A stretch of 64,000 bases of DNA from Microbacterium marinilacus (GTDB taxonomy: Bacteria; Actinomycetota; Actinomycetes; Actinomycetales; Microbacteriaceae), in NCBI RefSeq assembly GCF_019753765.1, contig NZ_JAIJZW010000003.1, positions 248,001-312,000 of the forward strand. The letters are read 5' to 3'. Of this stretch, positions 18,226-27,900 are shown piece by piece. A model generated the notes under the pieces. The model did no database searches and had not been told where the DNA came from. It worked only from the letters and a program-made list of their open reading frames with translations. The position numbers and the translations under genes were made by a program. The stretch's first letter is position 1, and every line of letters begins with the position of its first letter.

Positions 18226-19887
18226 ATGGCCCGGCGCGACCTCGACCTCATCCGCAACGTCGACGAGGCACTGCGAGGAGACGCGTTCGACCTGGTCTCC
18301 TACGCCGGACGCGTGCTCGAGATGCTGCGCCGGCCCCTCGATCCGAACGGCGCCCCCGTGGCGGGCATGCCCACGCTCGGCGAGATGGTGGACCGCACGC
18401 TCGCGGACGCGGTGCGCCAGAGCGACGCGCTGCTGCTCGCGATGGCTCCGCTGCTCGACGGCGCGGGGGCGGCCGACTCGGCCCTCGCCGGGCGGATCCG
18501 CGCCGAGGCGGCCGGGCGCTGGCGCAGCCTGCCGCAATGGCTCGCGACGCATGCGCGAGCGGCCGTGCCCGGGGCGCGCGGCGACGGCAGCCCCACGATC
18601 ACCGGCGTCGCCGCGTTCGGCCACGTCCTCGGCGCCGACGCGACGATCATCGTCGGCGCCGAGCTGGCCGACGGGACGCCCGCCACCGCCACGGTGTTCA
18701 TCGACCGCGACGCCGGGGCCGTCGTCGGCGACGCGTTCATCGCGCCGGAGACGTTCGAGGCGGCCCTCGCGGCAGGAGCGAAGGGGGTCGACGCCGACGA
18801 GTTCCCGCGGCAGGAGATCTCACCGGCCGACGCCCGCGTGCGGATCGAGCGTGCCGTCGCCGAGGATCTCGCCGTCGACCCGCCGCTCGTCACCGAGACC
18901 TGGCCGGCTTGCCGTCCGATGCTGGCCTGGATCCTGCGCGCGCTCCCGGAGGGCGGCACCGGCTTCGCGCGGACCGAGGAGGACCCGGCCACGGACGACG
19001 CGCTGGTCGCCGACGTCGCCCGACGGTCGGCAGGCGGCGACTCCCACGTGCGAGCCCTCATCGCGCTGAACCGCGCCCACAGCGGGTCGGGCGACCCCCG
19101 TCTGTGGAGCGACACCTTCGTCGAGGACCTGCTGCTCGACCTGCTGCCGTTCGACGACGCGGCCGCCGCCGACCCGGACGGCGCCCTCGCCGCGCTGCGC
19201 GCGCTCGTCGAGGCCGGCCACGACGCGGCGGGGGTCGCGGAGCGGCTCACCCGCCACACGCTCGACGCGATCGACGAGCTCGCGCGCGACTTCCTCGACC
19301 TCGCGACGGCCGAGGAGGCCGAGAGCCCCGACGACGACCCCGTCGCGCACGAGCTCGCGCTGCTCGCCCTGCGCGTCGGAGGTCGGCGCCGGCTCGACGC
19401 TCTCGACCGCCTCCCCATCACGCGCGTGGTGCCCGACCTGCGGGGCGTGGACGATCGCTCGCGCGCCGGGCTCGAGACCGTCCACGGGCTGATCGAGCGC
19501 GCGGCGGGGGCGGTCTTCGACGACGCCGAGCTCGCGATCGCGGCGGCGCGCGTCGCCGACCTGCTCGCCGAGGCCGCGCCGCGGGTGTTCGTCGCCGGCA
19601 AGCCGCAGCTGGCGGCCGCCGCCGTGTGCTGGATCGCCGGGCGCGCGAACGACGCCCTGGGCGTCGACGACGCCGACCGCGAGGTCGCGCTGATGCGTGC
19701 GCTCGGCCTTCGCGGGCGATCGCCGCAGACGCGCGCCGAGGCCTACCTCGGCCTGCTCGGCGTCCCCGACCCCGCCGAGTGGGCGGCCGATCCCGCCCTC
19801 GACGATCCGTCTCTGCTGACCGCGGCCGCGCGGGCCCGCATCATCGCGCGCCGCGACGAGCTGCGGGAGCGACTCGCCCGCCCCTGA
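18226..19887 (+). CDS. Conserved hypothetical protein, 553 aa
   Basis: A soluble, acidic, mostly helical protein. Residues ~115-185 look like an alpha/beta unit (ITGVAAFGHVLGADATIIVGAEL). The C-terminal ~100 residues contain AGKPQLAAAAVCWIAGRAND followed by a helical pair, loosely like DUF6398 (tentative). No catalytic motif, signal peptide or membrane segment is evident. It stands alone with a leaderless-type promoter and a weak hairpin after the stop. I do not assign a function. Confidence 0.7.
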   Translation: MARRDLDLIRNVDEALRGDAFDLVSYAGRVLEMLRRPLDPNGAPVAGMPTLGEMVDRTLADAVRQSDALLLAMAPLLDGAGAADSALAGRIRAEAAGRWRSLPQWLATHARAAVPGARGDGSPTITGVAAFGHVLGADATIIVGAELADGTPATATVFIDRDAGAVVGDAFIAPETFEAALAAGAKGVDADEFPRQEISPADARVRIERAVAEDLAVDPPLVTETWPACRPMLAWILRALPEGGTGFARTEEDPATDDALVADVARRSAGGDSHVRALIALNRAHSGSGDPRLWSDTFVEDLLLDLLPFDDAAAADPDGALAALRALVEAGHDAAGVAERLTRHTLDAIDELARDFLDLATAEEAESPDDDPVAHELALLALRVGGRRRLDALDRLPITRVVPDLRGVDDRSRAGLETVHGLIERAAGAVFDDAELAIAAARVADLLAEAAPRVFVAGKPQLAAAAVCWIAGRANDALGVDDADREVALMRALGLRGRSPQTRAEAYLGLLGVPDPAEWAADPALDDPSLLTAAARARIIARRDELRERLARP

Positions 19888-19988
19888 AAGGCGGGCCGTC
19901 CCCAGGCGGGCGCGGCCCGTGCCGCTGCGCGTAGAGTCCGATCAGGCGCCCGCAGCGTGGCGGGGCCATCCGGCACAGGAGGTACGGG

Positions 19989-21089
19989 ATGAAGGTCAAG
20001 GCTGCCGTCGCGGAAGAGCTGGGAAGCCCGCTCGAGATCCGCGAGCTCGCGCTCGACGAGCCGCGCGCGAACGAGGTGCAGGTGCGGATGACGGCCACGG
20101 GCGTGTGCCACACGGACGCCGTGGTCAGGGACGGCTGGATCCCGACCACGCTGCCGCTCGTGCTGGGCCACGAGGGAGCGGGCGTGGTCGAACGGGTGGG
20201 CGCCGCCGTGACCCACCTGCAGCCGGGGGACCACGTGGTGCTCAGCGTGAACAGCTGCGGAGCCTGCCGCTCGTGCCTCGCCGGACACCCCGCGTACTGC
20301 GAGGACAGCTATGCGCACAACTTCGCCGGCGGGCGGATCGACGGGTCCAGCGCGTTCTCCGCGGACGACGGCAGCGTCGTCCGCTCGCACTTCTTCGGGC
20401 AGTCCTCCTTCGCCGAGGTCGTCAACGCGTCGGTGCGCAGCGTCGTGAAGATCCCCGACGACTTCCCCCTCGAGCTCGCGGGCCCGCTCGGCTGCGGCAT
20501 CCAGACCGGCGCCGGCGCCGTGCTGAACGTGCTGCGTCCGGCGCCGGGCGGCAGCTTCGTGGTGTTCGGGGCCGGGGCGGTCGGGATGTCCGCGCTGCTC
20601 GCAGCGGTCGCCGGCCGCGTCGGCACGATCGTCGCGGTCGACGTCAACGACGGGCGCCTGGCGCTCGCGCGCGAGCTGGGCGCCACCCACACGATCAACG
20701 GCTCCTCCGAGGACGCGGTGGCCCGGATCCTGGAGATCACCGGCGGCGGCGTGCAGACGGCCCTCGACACGACGGGCAACGCGGCGGTCTTCCGGCAGAT
20801 GGTCGCCGCGCTCGGGGTCGCGGGGCACGCCGCGGCGCTCGGGGCGGCGTCGGCCGGCAGCGAGGGCGTGATCGACCTGCCGACCGCGCTGTCCCGCGGC
20901 ATCCGGATCACGTGGGTGGTCGAGGGCGACGCCGTGCCGCAGCTGTTCATCCCCGAGCTGATCGCGCTCCACCGCGCCGGGCAGTTCCCCTACGACAGGC
21001 TCGTGAAGACGTACCCCTTCGACGACATCGCGACGGCGTTCGCCGACTCCGAGTCGGGTGAGGTGCTCAAGCCGGTCGTCGTGTTCTGA
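19989..21089 (+). CDS. Zinc-dependent NAD(P) alcohol dehydrogenase (aryl-alcohol type)
   Basis: A 366-aa medium-chain dehydrogenase. The catalytic-zinc motif CHTD and LGHEGAGVVERVG are near residues 37-65. The structural-zinc cysteines are in CGACRSCLAGHPAYC (~94-108), and the cofactor-binding Rossmann motif is GAGAVG (~195-200). An aspartate after the second strand (VAVDVND) points to NAD preference. Overall closest to benzyl/aryl-alcohol dehydrogenases. It is monocistronic, with a TAGAGT box about 50 nt upstream and the ribosome-binding site AGGAGG. Confidence 0.88.
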   Translation: MKVKAAVAEELGSPLEIRELALDEPRANEVQVRMTATGVCHTDAVVRDGWIPTTLPLVLGHEGAGVVERVGAAVTHLQPGDHVVLSVNSCGACRSCLAGHPAYCEDSYAHNFAGGRIDGSSAFSADDGSVVRSHFFGQSSFAEVVNASVRSVVKIPDDFPLELAGPLGCGIQTGAGAVLNVLRPAPGGSFVVFGAGAVGMSALLAAVAGRVGTIVAVDVNDGRLALARELGATHTINGSSEDAVARILEITGGGVQTALDTTGNAAVFRQMVAALGVAGHAAALGAASAGSEGVIDLPTALSRGIRITWVVEGDAVPQLFIPELIALHRAGQFPYDRLVKTYPFDDIATAFADSESGEVLKPVVVF

Positions 21090-21208
21090 GCGCGCGGACG
21101 CGCCGCGGCGATACGAAGCGTCACACCGGCTCGACATCCCGCACCCGACGTGCTGTGCTTGACGACCTGATCGATCGATCCCTTCCCGATCCCACGAGGT
21201 CCAGTCAC

Positions 21209-22021
21209 ATGCGCATCACCCGAACCGCCCCTGCCCGCATCGCCGCCGGCGCCACGGCCGCCGTCGCCCTGCTCGCGCTCGCCGGGTGCTCGCAGCCCGC
21301 CGAGGAGACGGCTGACGGCGACGGCCCGGCCGCCCTCTCGGACGGCACGCTGGTCGTCGCCACCGAGGGCACCTACCCTCCGTTCAGCTACCACGAGGAC
21401 GGATCGGGCGACCTCACCGGCTACGACGTGGAGGTCGCACGCGCCGTCGCCGAGAAGCTGGGCGTCGAGATCGAGTTCCAGGAGACGCAGTGGGACGCGA
21501 TCTTCGCCGGGCTGGACGCCGGGCGCTTCGAGACCATCGCCAACCAGGTGACGATCAACGAGGAACGCCAGGAGAAGTACACGTTCTCGGCGCCGTACAC
21601 CGTGTCGCCGGGAGTCATCGTGGTTCCCGAGGACAACACCGACATCGCGTCGTTCGACGACCTCGACGGCAAGACCACGGCGCAGTCGCTGTCCAGCAAC
21701 TGGGGCGCCCTGGCCGAGGAGTCGGGCGCGAACGTGGAGAGCGTCGAGGGATGGGCGCAGGCGGTCGCGCTGCTCGAGCAGGGTCGCATCGACGCGACCA
21801 TCAACGACAAGCTGACGGTGCTCGACTACCAGCAGCAGAACCCCGACGCGCCGATCAAGATCGCGGCCGAGACGCCCGAGGCCGGCGAGGCGGCGTTCGT
21901 CTTCACGAACGACAACGCCGACCTTGCCGAGGCGGTCGACGGCGCGCTGGCCGAGCTGGCCGAGGACGGCACGCTGGCCGAGCTCGGCGAGCAGTTCTTC
22001 GGCACCGACGTCTCGCAGTAG
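21209..22021 (+). CDS. Amino-acid ABC transporter substrate-binding lipoprotein (L-cystine type)
   Basis: A 270-aa lipoprotein (lipobox LALAGC, Cys27) of the type 3 solute-binding family. EGTYPPFSYHEDGSGDLTGYDVEVARAV opens the mature lobe in pieces typical of polar amino-acid binders. KTTAQSLSSNWGALAEE and INDKLTVLDYQQQ strongly resemble cystine-binding TcyA/FliY proteins. It is first in an SBP-permease-ATPase cluster. The ATG at 21209 has GAGGT upstream; an earlier in-frame ATG at 21155 would bury the signal peptide. Confidence 0.88.
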   Translation: MRITRTAPARIAAGATAAVALLALAGCSQPAEETADGDGPAALSDGTLVVATEGTYPPFSYHEDGSGDLTGYDVEVARAVAEKLGVEIEFQETQWDAIFAGLDAGRFETIANQVTINEERQEKYTFSAPYTVSPGVIVVPEDNTDIASFDDLDGKTTAQSLSSNWGALAEESGANVESVEGWAQAVALLEQGRIDATINDKLTVLDYQQQNPDAPIKIAAETPEAGEAAFVFTNDNADLAEAVDGALAELAEDGTLAELGEQFFGTDVSQ

Positions 22022-22033
22022 GCCCCCGCTCTC

Positions 22034-22123
22034 GACGAGTGTGTCCCACTTCGTGCCGCTCTGCATCCGCATTCCGGCGCGAAGTGGGACACACTCGTCG
22101 TGAGAGCGGCGCGAAGTGGGACA
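22034..22123. repeat. Long inverted repeat plus extra half copy
   Basis: A 20-bp left arm GACGAGTGTGTCCCACTTCG (22034-22053) pairs perfectly with 22080-22099 across a 26-nt loop. A further partial copy, CGAAGTGGGACA, lies at 22112-22123. It sits between the cystine-binding protein and permease genes of one cluster, so it may be a dispersed extragenic palindrome or an attenuating terminator that lowers downstream expression. Confidence 0.85.
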
Positions 22124-22147
22124 TGACCGGAGGAGGGGAGGAGCCGG

Positions 22148-22806
22148 ATGGACTGGGAGCTGATCGGTCAGTCGTTCTGGCCGCTGCTGGTCGGCGGGCT
22201 GACGGCGACGATCCCGCTGGCGCTGGCGTCGTTCGCGATCGGCCTCGTCATCGCGATCGGGATCGCGCTGCTGCGGCTGTCGCCCAACCGGGTGCTGTCG
22301 TGGATCGGGCGGGCGTACGTCTCCGCGATCCGCGGCACGCCGATGCTCGTCCAGCTCTTCGTGATCTTCTACGGCCTGCCGTCGATCGGCGTCACGCTGG
22401 AGCCGTGGCCCAGCGCGATCATCGCGCTCTCGCTGAACGTGGGCGGGTACGCCGCCGAGGTGGTGCGCGCGGCGATCCTCTCGGTTCCCAAGGGGCAGTG
22501 GGAGGCCGGGTACACGATCGGCATGAGCAACGCCACGACCCTGCGGCGCATCATCCTGCCGCAGGCGGCCCGGGTGAGCGTGCCGCCGCTGTCCAACACG
22601 TTCATCTCGCTCGTGAAGGACACCTCCCTGACGTCGATGATCCTCGTCACCGAATGTTCAAGGAGGCGCAGCGGATCGCGTCGGTCACCTTCGAGTTCAT
22701 GACGCTCTACATCGAGGCGGCGTTCATCTACTGGCTGTTCTGCACGGTGCTGGCCGCCGCTCAGGACCGGCTCGAGAAGAGGCTGGACCGCTATGTCGCC
22801 CACTGA
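22148..22806 (+). pseudogene. Cystine-type ABC permease gene with a 1-nt frameshift
   Basis: The first frame encodes ~168 residues of a polar amino-acid permease ([21 protein letters not shown]; the EAA-loop region [20 protein letters not shown]), then breaks near 22653 and would end wrongly at 22702. The normal ending resumes in another frame: [10 protein letters not shown] then [16 protein letters not shown], to TGA 22804-22806. The sequence reads GTCACCGA-ATGTTC where GTCACCGAGATGTTC is expected, so one G is missing. Everything else is intact and codon-biased, which favours a sequencing error or very recent mutation. With one G restored it gives a ~219-aa protein. Confidence 0.85.
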
Positions 22807-23578
22807 CCCCTCGGCGCAGAAGACGCCCCTCCTGCGCGCCACCGGGCTCCGCAAGGCCTTCGGCGATCACGAGGTGCTGCGCGGCATCGACCTGGAGGTG
22901 CGTCGGGGCCAGGTCATCGCGCTGATCGGGCCGAGCGGCTCGGGCAAGACCACCGTGCTGCGCTCGCTCAACGGGCTCGAGACGCCCGACGCCGGAGTGC
23001 TGGCGTTCGACGGCGGTCCCGAGGTGGACTTCGCCCGCGGCGTCGCGAAGCAGCAGCGCTTCGCCGTGCGGGACCGCTCGGCGATGGTGTTCCAGCACCA
23101 CAACCTCTTCCCGCACCGCACCGTGATCCAGAACGTGATCGAGGGGCCCGTCACGGTGCAGCGCGAGCCGCGCGCCGACGCCGTGCTGCGCGCGGAGGCG
23201 CTGCTCGAGCGCGTCGGGCTGGCCGAGAAGCGCGACGCCTACCCCCACGAGCTGTCGGGCGGTCAGCAGCAGCGCGTCGGCATCGTGCGGGCGCTCGCGC
23301 TGCGGCCCGACCTGCTGCTGTTCGACGAGCCGACGTCGGCGCTCGATCCCGAGCTCGTCGGCGAGGTGCTGGTCGTGATGAAGGAGCTCGCCGACGAGGG
23401 ATGGACGATGGTCGTCGTCACCCACGAGCTCCAGTTCGCGCGCGAGGTGGCCGACGAGGTGCTGTTCCTCGACGGGGGAGTGGTCGCCGAGCGCGGCGCC
23501 CCCGAGCAGATCTTCCGTGCCCCGCGCGAGGAGCGCACGCGGCGCTTCCTCGATCGCATCCTGCGCCCCTTCGACTGA
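22793..23578 (+). CDS. Amino-acid (cystine-type) ABC transporter ATP-binding protein
   Basis: A 261-aa ATPase of the polar amino-acid uptake family. It shows Walker [10 protein letters not shown] (~46-54), signature LSGGQQQR, Walker [20 protein letters not shown], and [17 protein letters not shown] at the switch region. The start overlaps the end of the permease by 14 nt, as expected if the permease is really intact. It would power import of cystine or a related amino acid. Confidence 0.93.
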   Translation: MSPTDPSAQKTPLLRATGLRKAFGDHEVLRGIDLEVRRGQVIALIGPSGSGKTTVLRSLNGLETPDAGVLAFDGGPEVDFARGVAKQQRFAVRDRSAMVFQHHNLFPHRTVIQNVIEGPVTVQREPRADAVLRAEALLERVGLAEKRDAYPHELSGGQQQRVGIVRALALRPDLLLFDEPTSALDPELVGEVLVVMKELADEGWTMVVVTHELQFAREVADEVLFLDGGVVAERGAPEQIFRAPREERTRRFLDRILRPFD

Positions 23579-23605
23579 CCGGCACCGGATCGCCGGGCGC
23601 GCGGA

Positions 23606-24841
23606 TCAGCGGAACAGCAGAAGGCTGAGCGGGCCCAGCAGCATCGGGACGGCGATGAAGCCGAGTGCCACCACGATGATGACCACCGCTGCCCAGGGGA
23701 TGCCGCTGCGGAGGCGGCGACCGGGCTGGGCGACGCCCTTCGGGCCGAGCCATGCCGTCGGCGTCGGGGGCGCCACGGCGGACGGCGCCTGCGCGTGCGG
23801 CTGCAGCGGCATCGGCATCCCGGCCGCCACCGGAGATCCCGGGGGCGCGGCGGCCGTCGCGGGGAGCGCCGCCGCCTGCGCGAGTCGCGCGTGCTCGGCG
23901 GCGAGGCGCTCGTCGCGCCACCGGGCCCACTGAGCGAGCTTGTCCATGAGCGCGGAGACGGCCGAGAACAGCCAGGCCCAGGTGGCGGGATCGGTCGTCG
24001 AGACCGGGCGCCCCGCGTAGAGGAACAGCCAGTCGTCGACGATCTCGACGTCGAGCTGCGCCAGGTTGTCCATGAACCGCACCATGATGTCGGGCGTGAA
24101 GAGGTAGAGCGCGTCGGCCTCGTATCCCTGCGGGCAGTACAGCGTGAAGTACTGGTCGAAGTCGCCCTCGAGGCTCAGCCGTTGCTGCTTCGAGAAGGAC
24201 GCCGGCAGGTTCGACCCGAACAGGCCGTTGTTGCCGACGGCGTCGAGCACGATGTGGGGCAGCGGGGTGTCGAGGTGGATCGCGACGTATCCCCAGCGGT
24301 GCGTCGTCTGGTTCTTGCCCGATCCCGTCGTGTACTGGTAGTTCGCGAACTCGGCGAACCGAGGCTGCTCGCCGCGCAGCAGGTCGGTGGCCAGCCGGCT
24401 GCTGCCGCGGTCAAAGATCATCCCGGGCAGCGGGGGCGTGGCGAGGCGGGGCATGTACTGCATCGCGTTGGCGCGGGCGAAGCCGTCGAGGCGGTAGCGG
24501 CGCTCCTTGGCGGAGCCGCCGAAGTGGCGCACCGCCAGCCAGATCAGGACGCCGACGACGGCGATCACGCCCAGCACGGCGGGGACGACGAGCAGGCCGA
24601 GCCCACCCACGGCGACGACGCTGATGAACGCGGTGACGGCGCCCAGCATCCCGAGCATCAGCGGCACCGTCACCGCCAGCACCACGACCAGCGCGACCAC
24701 GTTCATGCCGGTGCCGGGGAACCGCCGTGTGAGCTCCGTGTGGAAGCGCTTGACCGCCTGTGGATCGACCGGGTCGGTCAGCGGGCGCGCGTCGAACGGG
24801 TACGTGCGCGGGGCGGGATGGGGCGTCGTCACGTCCGCCAC
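23606..24841 (-). CDS. Conserved membrane protein, unknown function
   Basis: A 411-aa protein. Membrane segments lie at ~45-65, ~65-85 and ~85-108 near the N-terminus and ~375-400 at the C-terminus. The soluble middle (~110-300) contains highly structured segments such as YQYTTGSGKNQTTHRWGYVAI, LPHIVLDAVGNN, SLEGDFDQYFTLYCPQGYE and VEIVDDWLFLY. A Pro/Ala-rich linker precedes the last helix. The family is well conserved in Microbacteriaceae with no known role (from memory). The GTG at 24841 is the chosen start; the gene is monocistronic and convergent with the cystine ATPase. Confidence 0.72.
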   Translation of the reverse strand: MADVTTPHPAPRTYPFDARPLTDPVDPQAVKRFHTELTRRFPGTGMNVVALVVVLAVTVPLMLGMLGAVTAFISVVAVGGLGLLVVPAVLGVIAVVGVLIWLAVRHFGGSAKERRYRLDGFARANAMQYMPRLATPPLPGMIFDRGSSRLATDLLRGEQPRFAEFANYQYTTGSGKNQTTHRWGYVAIHLDTPLPHIVLDAVGNNGLFGSNLPASFSKQQRLSLEGDFDQYFTLYCPQGYEADALYLFTPDIMVRFMDNLAQLDVEIVDDWLFLYAGRPVSTTDPATWAWLFSAVSALMDKLAQWARWRDERLAAEHARLAQAAALPATAAAPPGSPVAAGMPMPLQPHAQAPSAVAPPTPTAWLGPKGVAQPGRRLRSGIPWAAVVIIVVALGFIAVPMLLGPLSLLLFR

Positions 24842-24953
24842 GTTAGCGCGGCCGTTCGCGCTCGAGTCGGAATGGGGCCGTGAGCATGAATCCCCATCCG
24901 TTGCTCACGGCCCCGGTGGCGGCGGGCGCCCGACTGTCGGCCCGCCGCCGGTC

Positions 24954-27900
24954 TCAGCCGGCCCGCGAGGGGGCCGTGGCTCCGAGGGAACCGGTCGCGA
25001 AGAGCGTGCCGCCCACCGCTCCGGCCAGGGTCAGCATGCCCAGCGCGCCGATCAGCGCGAGGGCCGCCAGGGCTCGTCGATCCGCCGCGCCGCCGTCGCC
25101 GACGATCGGCGCCGCCTGTCGCTGCATCACGACCACCTGCTCTGCGGCGGGCACGGGGGCCGCGGCTCCCGCCACGGCGACCGCCTGCGCCTCGGGCGCC
25201 GTGAGCGCGCGCGGCGGCGTGGGCGCCCCCGGGGGCTGGATCGCCTGCTGCACGATGTCGATCGAGGCGGGCCCGGACGTCGCCGCCTGCGAGGTCACCG
25301 AGCAGTCGGCGGTGGCGCACACGGTCAGCGGCAGCGGAACCTTGCGGGGCTGGATCGTGCCCGCGCTGCCCTCGGTCGTGTACCAGTACGACGACTGGCC
25401 GGTCTCGGTCTGGAACCTCACGAAATCGGCCGGGAACGCGCCCCACCACGACTCGTTCTCGCTGGTGCGCTGCGCCTGCGCGTTGCGACCGGCGACGTCC
25501 TCGGGAACCGAGACGCCGAGGTAGTCGGGGGTGACGGTGAGGCCCTTCTCCGTCACCTTCACACCGCTCAGCGTCGCGATCACGACCTCGCGCTCGGCGA
25601 GCCGGCTCCACTTCGACATGTCGTCCATGTCGGCCCCATAGCCGGACAGCGTCGCCGTGACCGTCCCCGAGCCGTCGGCCTCGACGACGACCTTCGGGTC
25701 GGACGCCGACCAGTACGTCATCCCGCCGTAGTAGGCCACCGTGAAGGACCCCTCCCACGACAGCTCCGCGGTGTTGGCCTCGGCGTCGAGCGAGCCGGTG
25801 CCGCCGGCGATGCGCACGCGCGTCTGCGTGTACGTGTCGGCCGCCGCTGTCGTCTTGCCGTTCACGGTCGATCCGGTCGGGGTGTCGCACTTGCTGTCCC
25901 AGTCGGGCTGGACGAGGCTCTCGCCGTCGGCGCCGGGCTGGACGATGGTGGTGTTGCCGTCGCGCGTCTTGTAGAAGCCGTCGGCCTCGGTCCACAGCCG
26001 GGCGGAGCCGGTGTCCCCGGCGATGCCGGCGGAGAGGAAGTTGCACCCGCCGAAGTACGCGCCGCCGTTGGACTCGTTGTTGAGCCCCCAGTCGAACAGC
26101 GCGCCCGACGCGTCGACCGTCTCGTCGTCCTCGTCGTCCTTCTTTCCCTCATCGGGCTTCTCGACGGGCTCGTCGTCACCGGGCACCGTGCCCTGATCAT
26201 CCGTGTCCGCCGGGACGACGGTCAGGCTCGCCGGGTCGGACTCGGCGTCGCCCAGCTCGTTGCTCACCCGCACGCGGTAGCTCGTGCCGTCGAGATCGGC
26301 GTCGGCCGTGACGCGGTACGCGGACTCGGTCGCCCCGGCCACGTCCTCCCAGTTCTCGCCGTCGGTGCTCGACGACCACTGGTACTCGAGGTCGGCGCCC
26401 GTCGCCGTCACGGAGAAGACCACGTCGGTGCCCTCCGTCGCGGTGCGGTCCTGCGGCTGCCGTGCGATCTCCGGGGCGCGCGGGGCCGGCTCGGCGCTCG
26501 CGATCTCGACGGTCAGCGGCAGGGTGACCTTGCGCGGCTGGATCGTGTTCGCCCCGCCGTCGGTCGTGAACCAGTACGAGTTCTGGCCGGTCAGCTGCTG
26601 GAAGCGCAGGAATTCGGCGGGGAACGCGCCCCACCACGACTCGTTCGTCGAGGTGCGCGCGGCCTGGTCGTTGCGTCCGGCGATGTCGTCCGGGATCGAC
26701 ACGCCCAGGTAGTCGGGGGTGACGACGAAGCCCTCGGCCGTGACGTCCACGTCCGTGAGGGTGGCGATCACGACCTCGCGCGGCGGGATCTGCGTCCAGA
26801 TCGACATGTCGTCCATGTCGGTCCCGTAGCCGGAGAGCGTCGCGGTGACGGTGCCCTTCCCGTCCTCCACGACCAGGCGCGGGTCGGTGACCGACCAATA
26901 GGTCATGCCGCCGTAGTAGGCGACGGTGAACGACCCGTCCCAGGAGATGTCCGCGTCCTCTGCGGCGGGGTCGACGATGCCGGATCCCTCGGAGATCTGC
27001 ACCCGGGTCTGGGTGGACGTCGCCGGGTCGGATCCGTCGGTCTTGCCGTTCACGGTCGTCCCGGCCGGGTTCTCGCACTTCGTCGCCCAGGTCGGCTGCG
27101 TCAGATCCGCGCCGTCGGCCGTCGGCCGAACGAGCGCGGTGTTGCCGTCCTCGGTCCTGTAGAAGCCGTCGCCCTCCGCCCACAGCCGCGCCGAGCCGGT
27201 GTTCCCGGCGACGCCGGCGGAGAGGAAGTTGCAGCCGCCGAAGTAGGCGCCGCCGTTGGACTCGTCGTTCAGCCCCCAGTCGAACACGACTCCCGAGGCC
27301 AGCAGCGGGCCGTCGTCGGATGTCGACGGATCCGCGTCGTCCGGGTCCGCGTCGTCGTCGGGCGTGGGCGTCGGGGTCGGCGTCGGCGTCTGGGTCGGGG
27401 TCGACGTGGGGGTCGGCGTCGGCGTGGGCGACGGCGACGGCGTCTCCACGGCGACGTTCAGCGTCGCCGCCCGCGAGAGCACGCCGTCGGGGGCGACCGG
27501 GTTGGACACCCGCACGCGATACTGGCTGCCGTCGGCATCCGCGGCGGCGGTGAGCGAGTAGGAGGCCGATGTGGCGCCGGCGATGTCGGTCCAGGTCGTG
27601 CCGTCGAGGGTCCGCTGCCACTGATAGGCGAGATCGGTGCCCGTGGCGCGCACCTGGAACGCGGCCGTGGCGCCTTCTGCGACCGTCTGCGTCGCCGGGT
27701 GGCCGGTGATGGTCGGCGCGTCCCCGACGAGGTCGCCGAGCGCGTACCCCACGGTGACCGGCTGGGTCACCTTGCGGGGCTGGATGGTGTTCGCGCCGCC
27801 GTCGGTGGTGAACCAGTAGGAGTTCTGACCGGTGTCGACCTGGAAGCGGAGGAAGTCGGCGGGGAAGGACCCCCACCACGCCGCGTTGTCCGAGGTGCGC

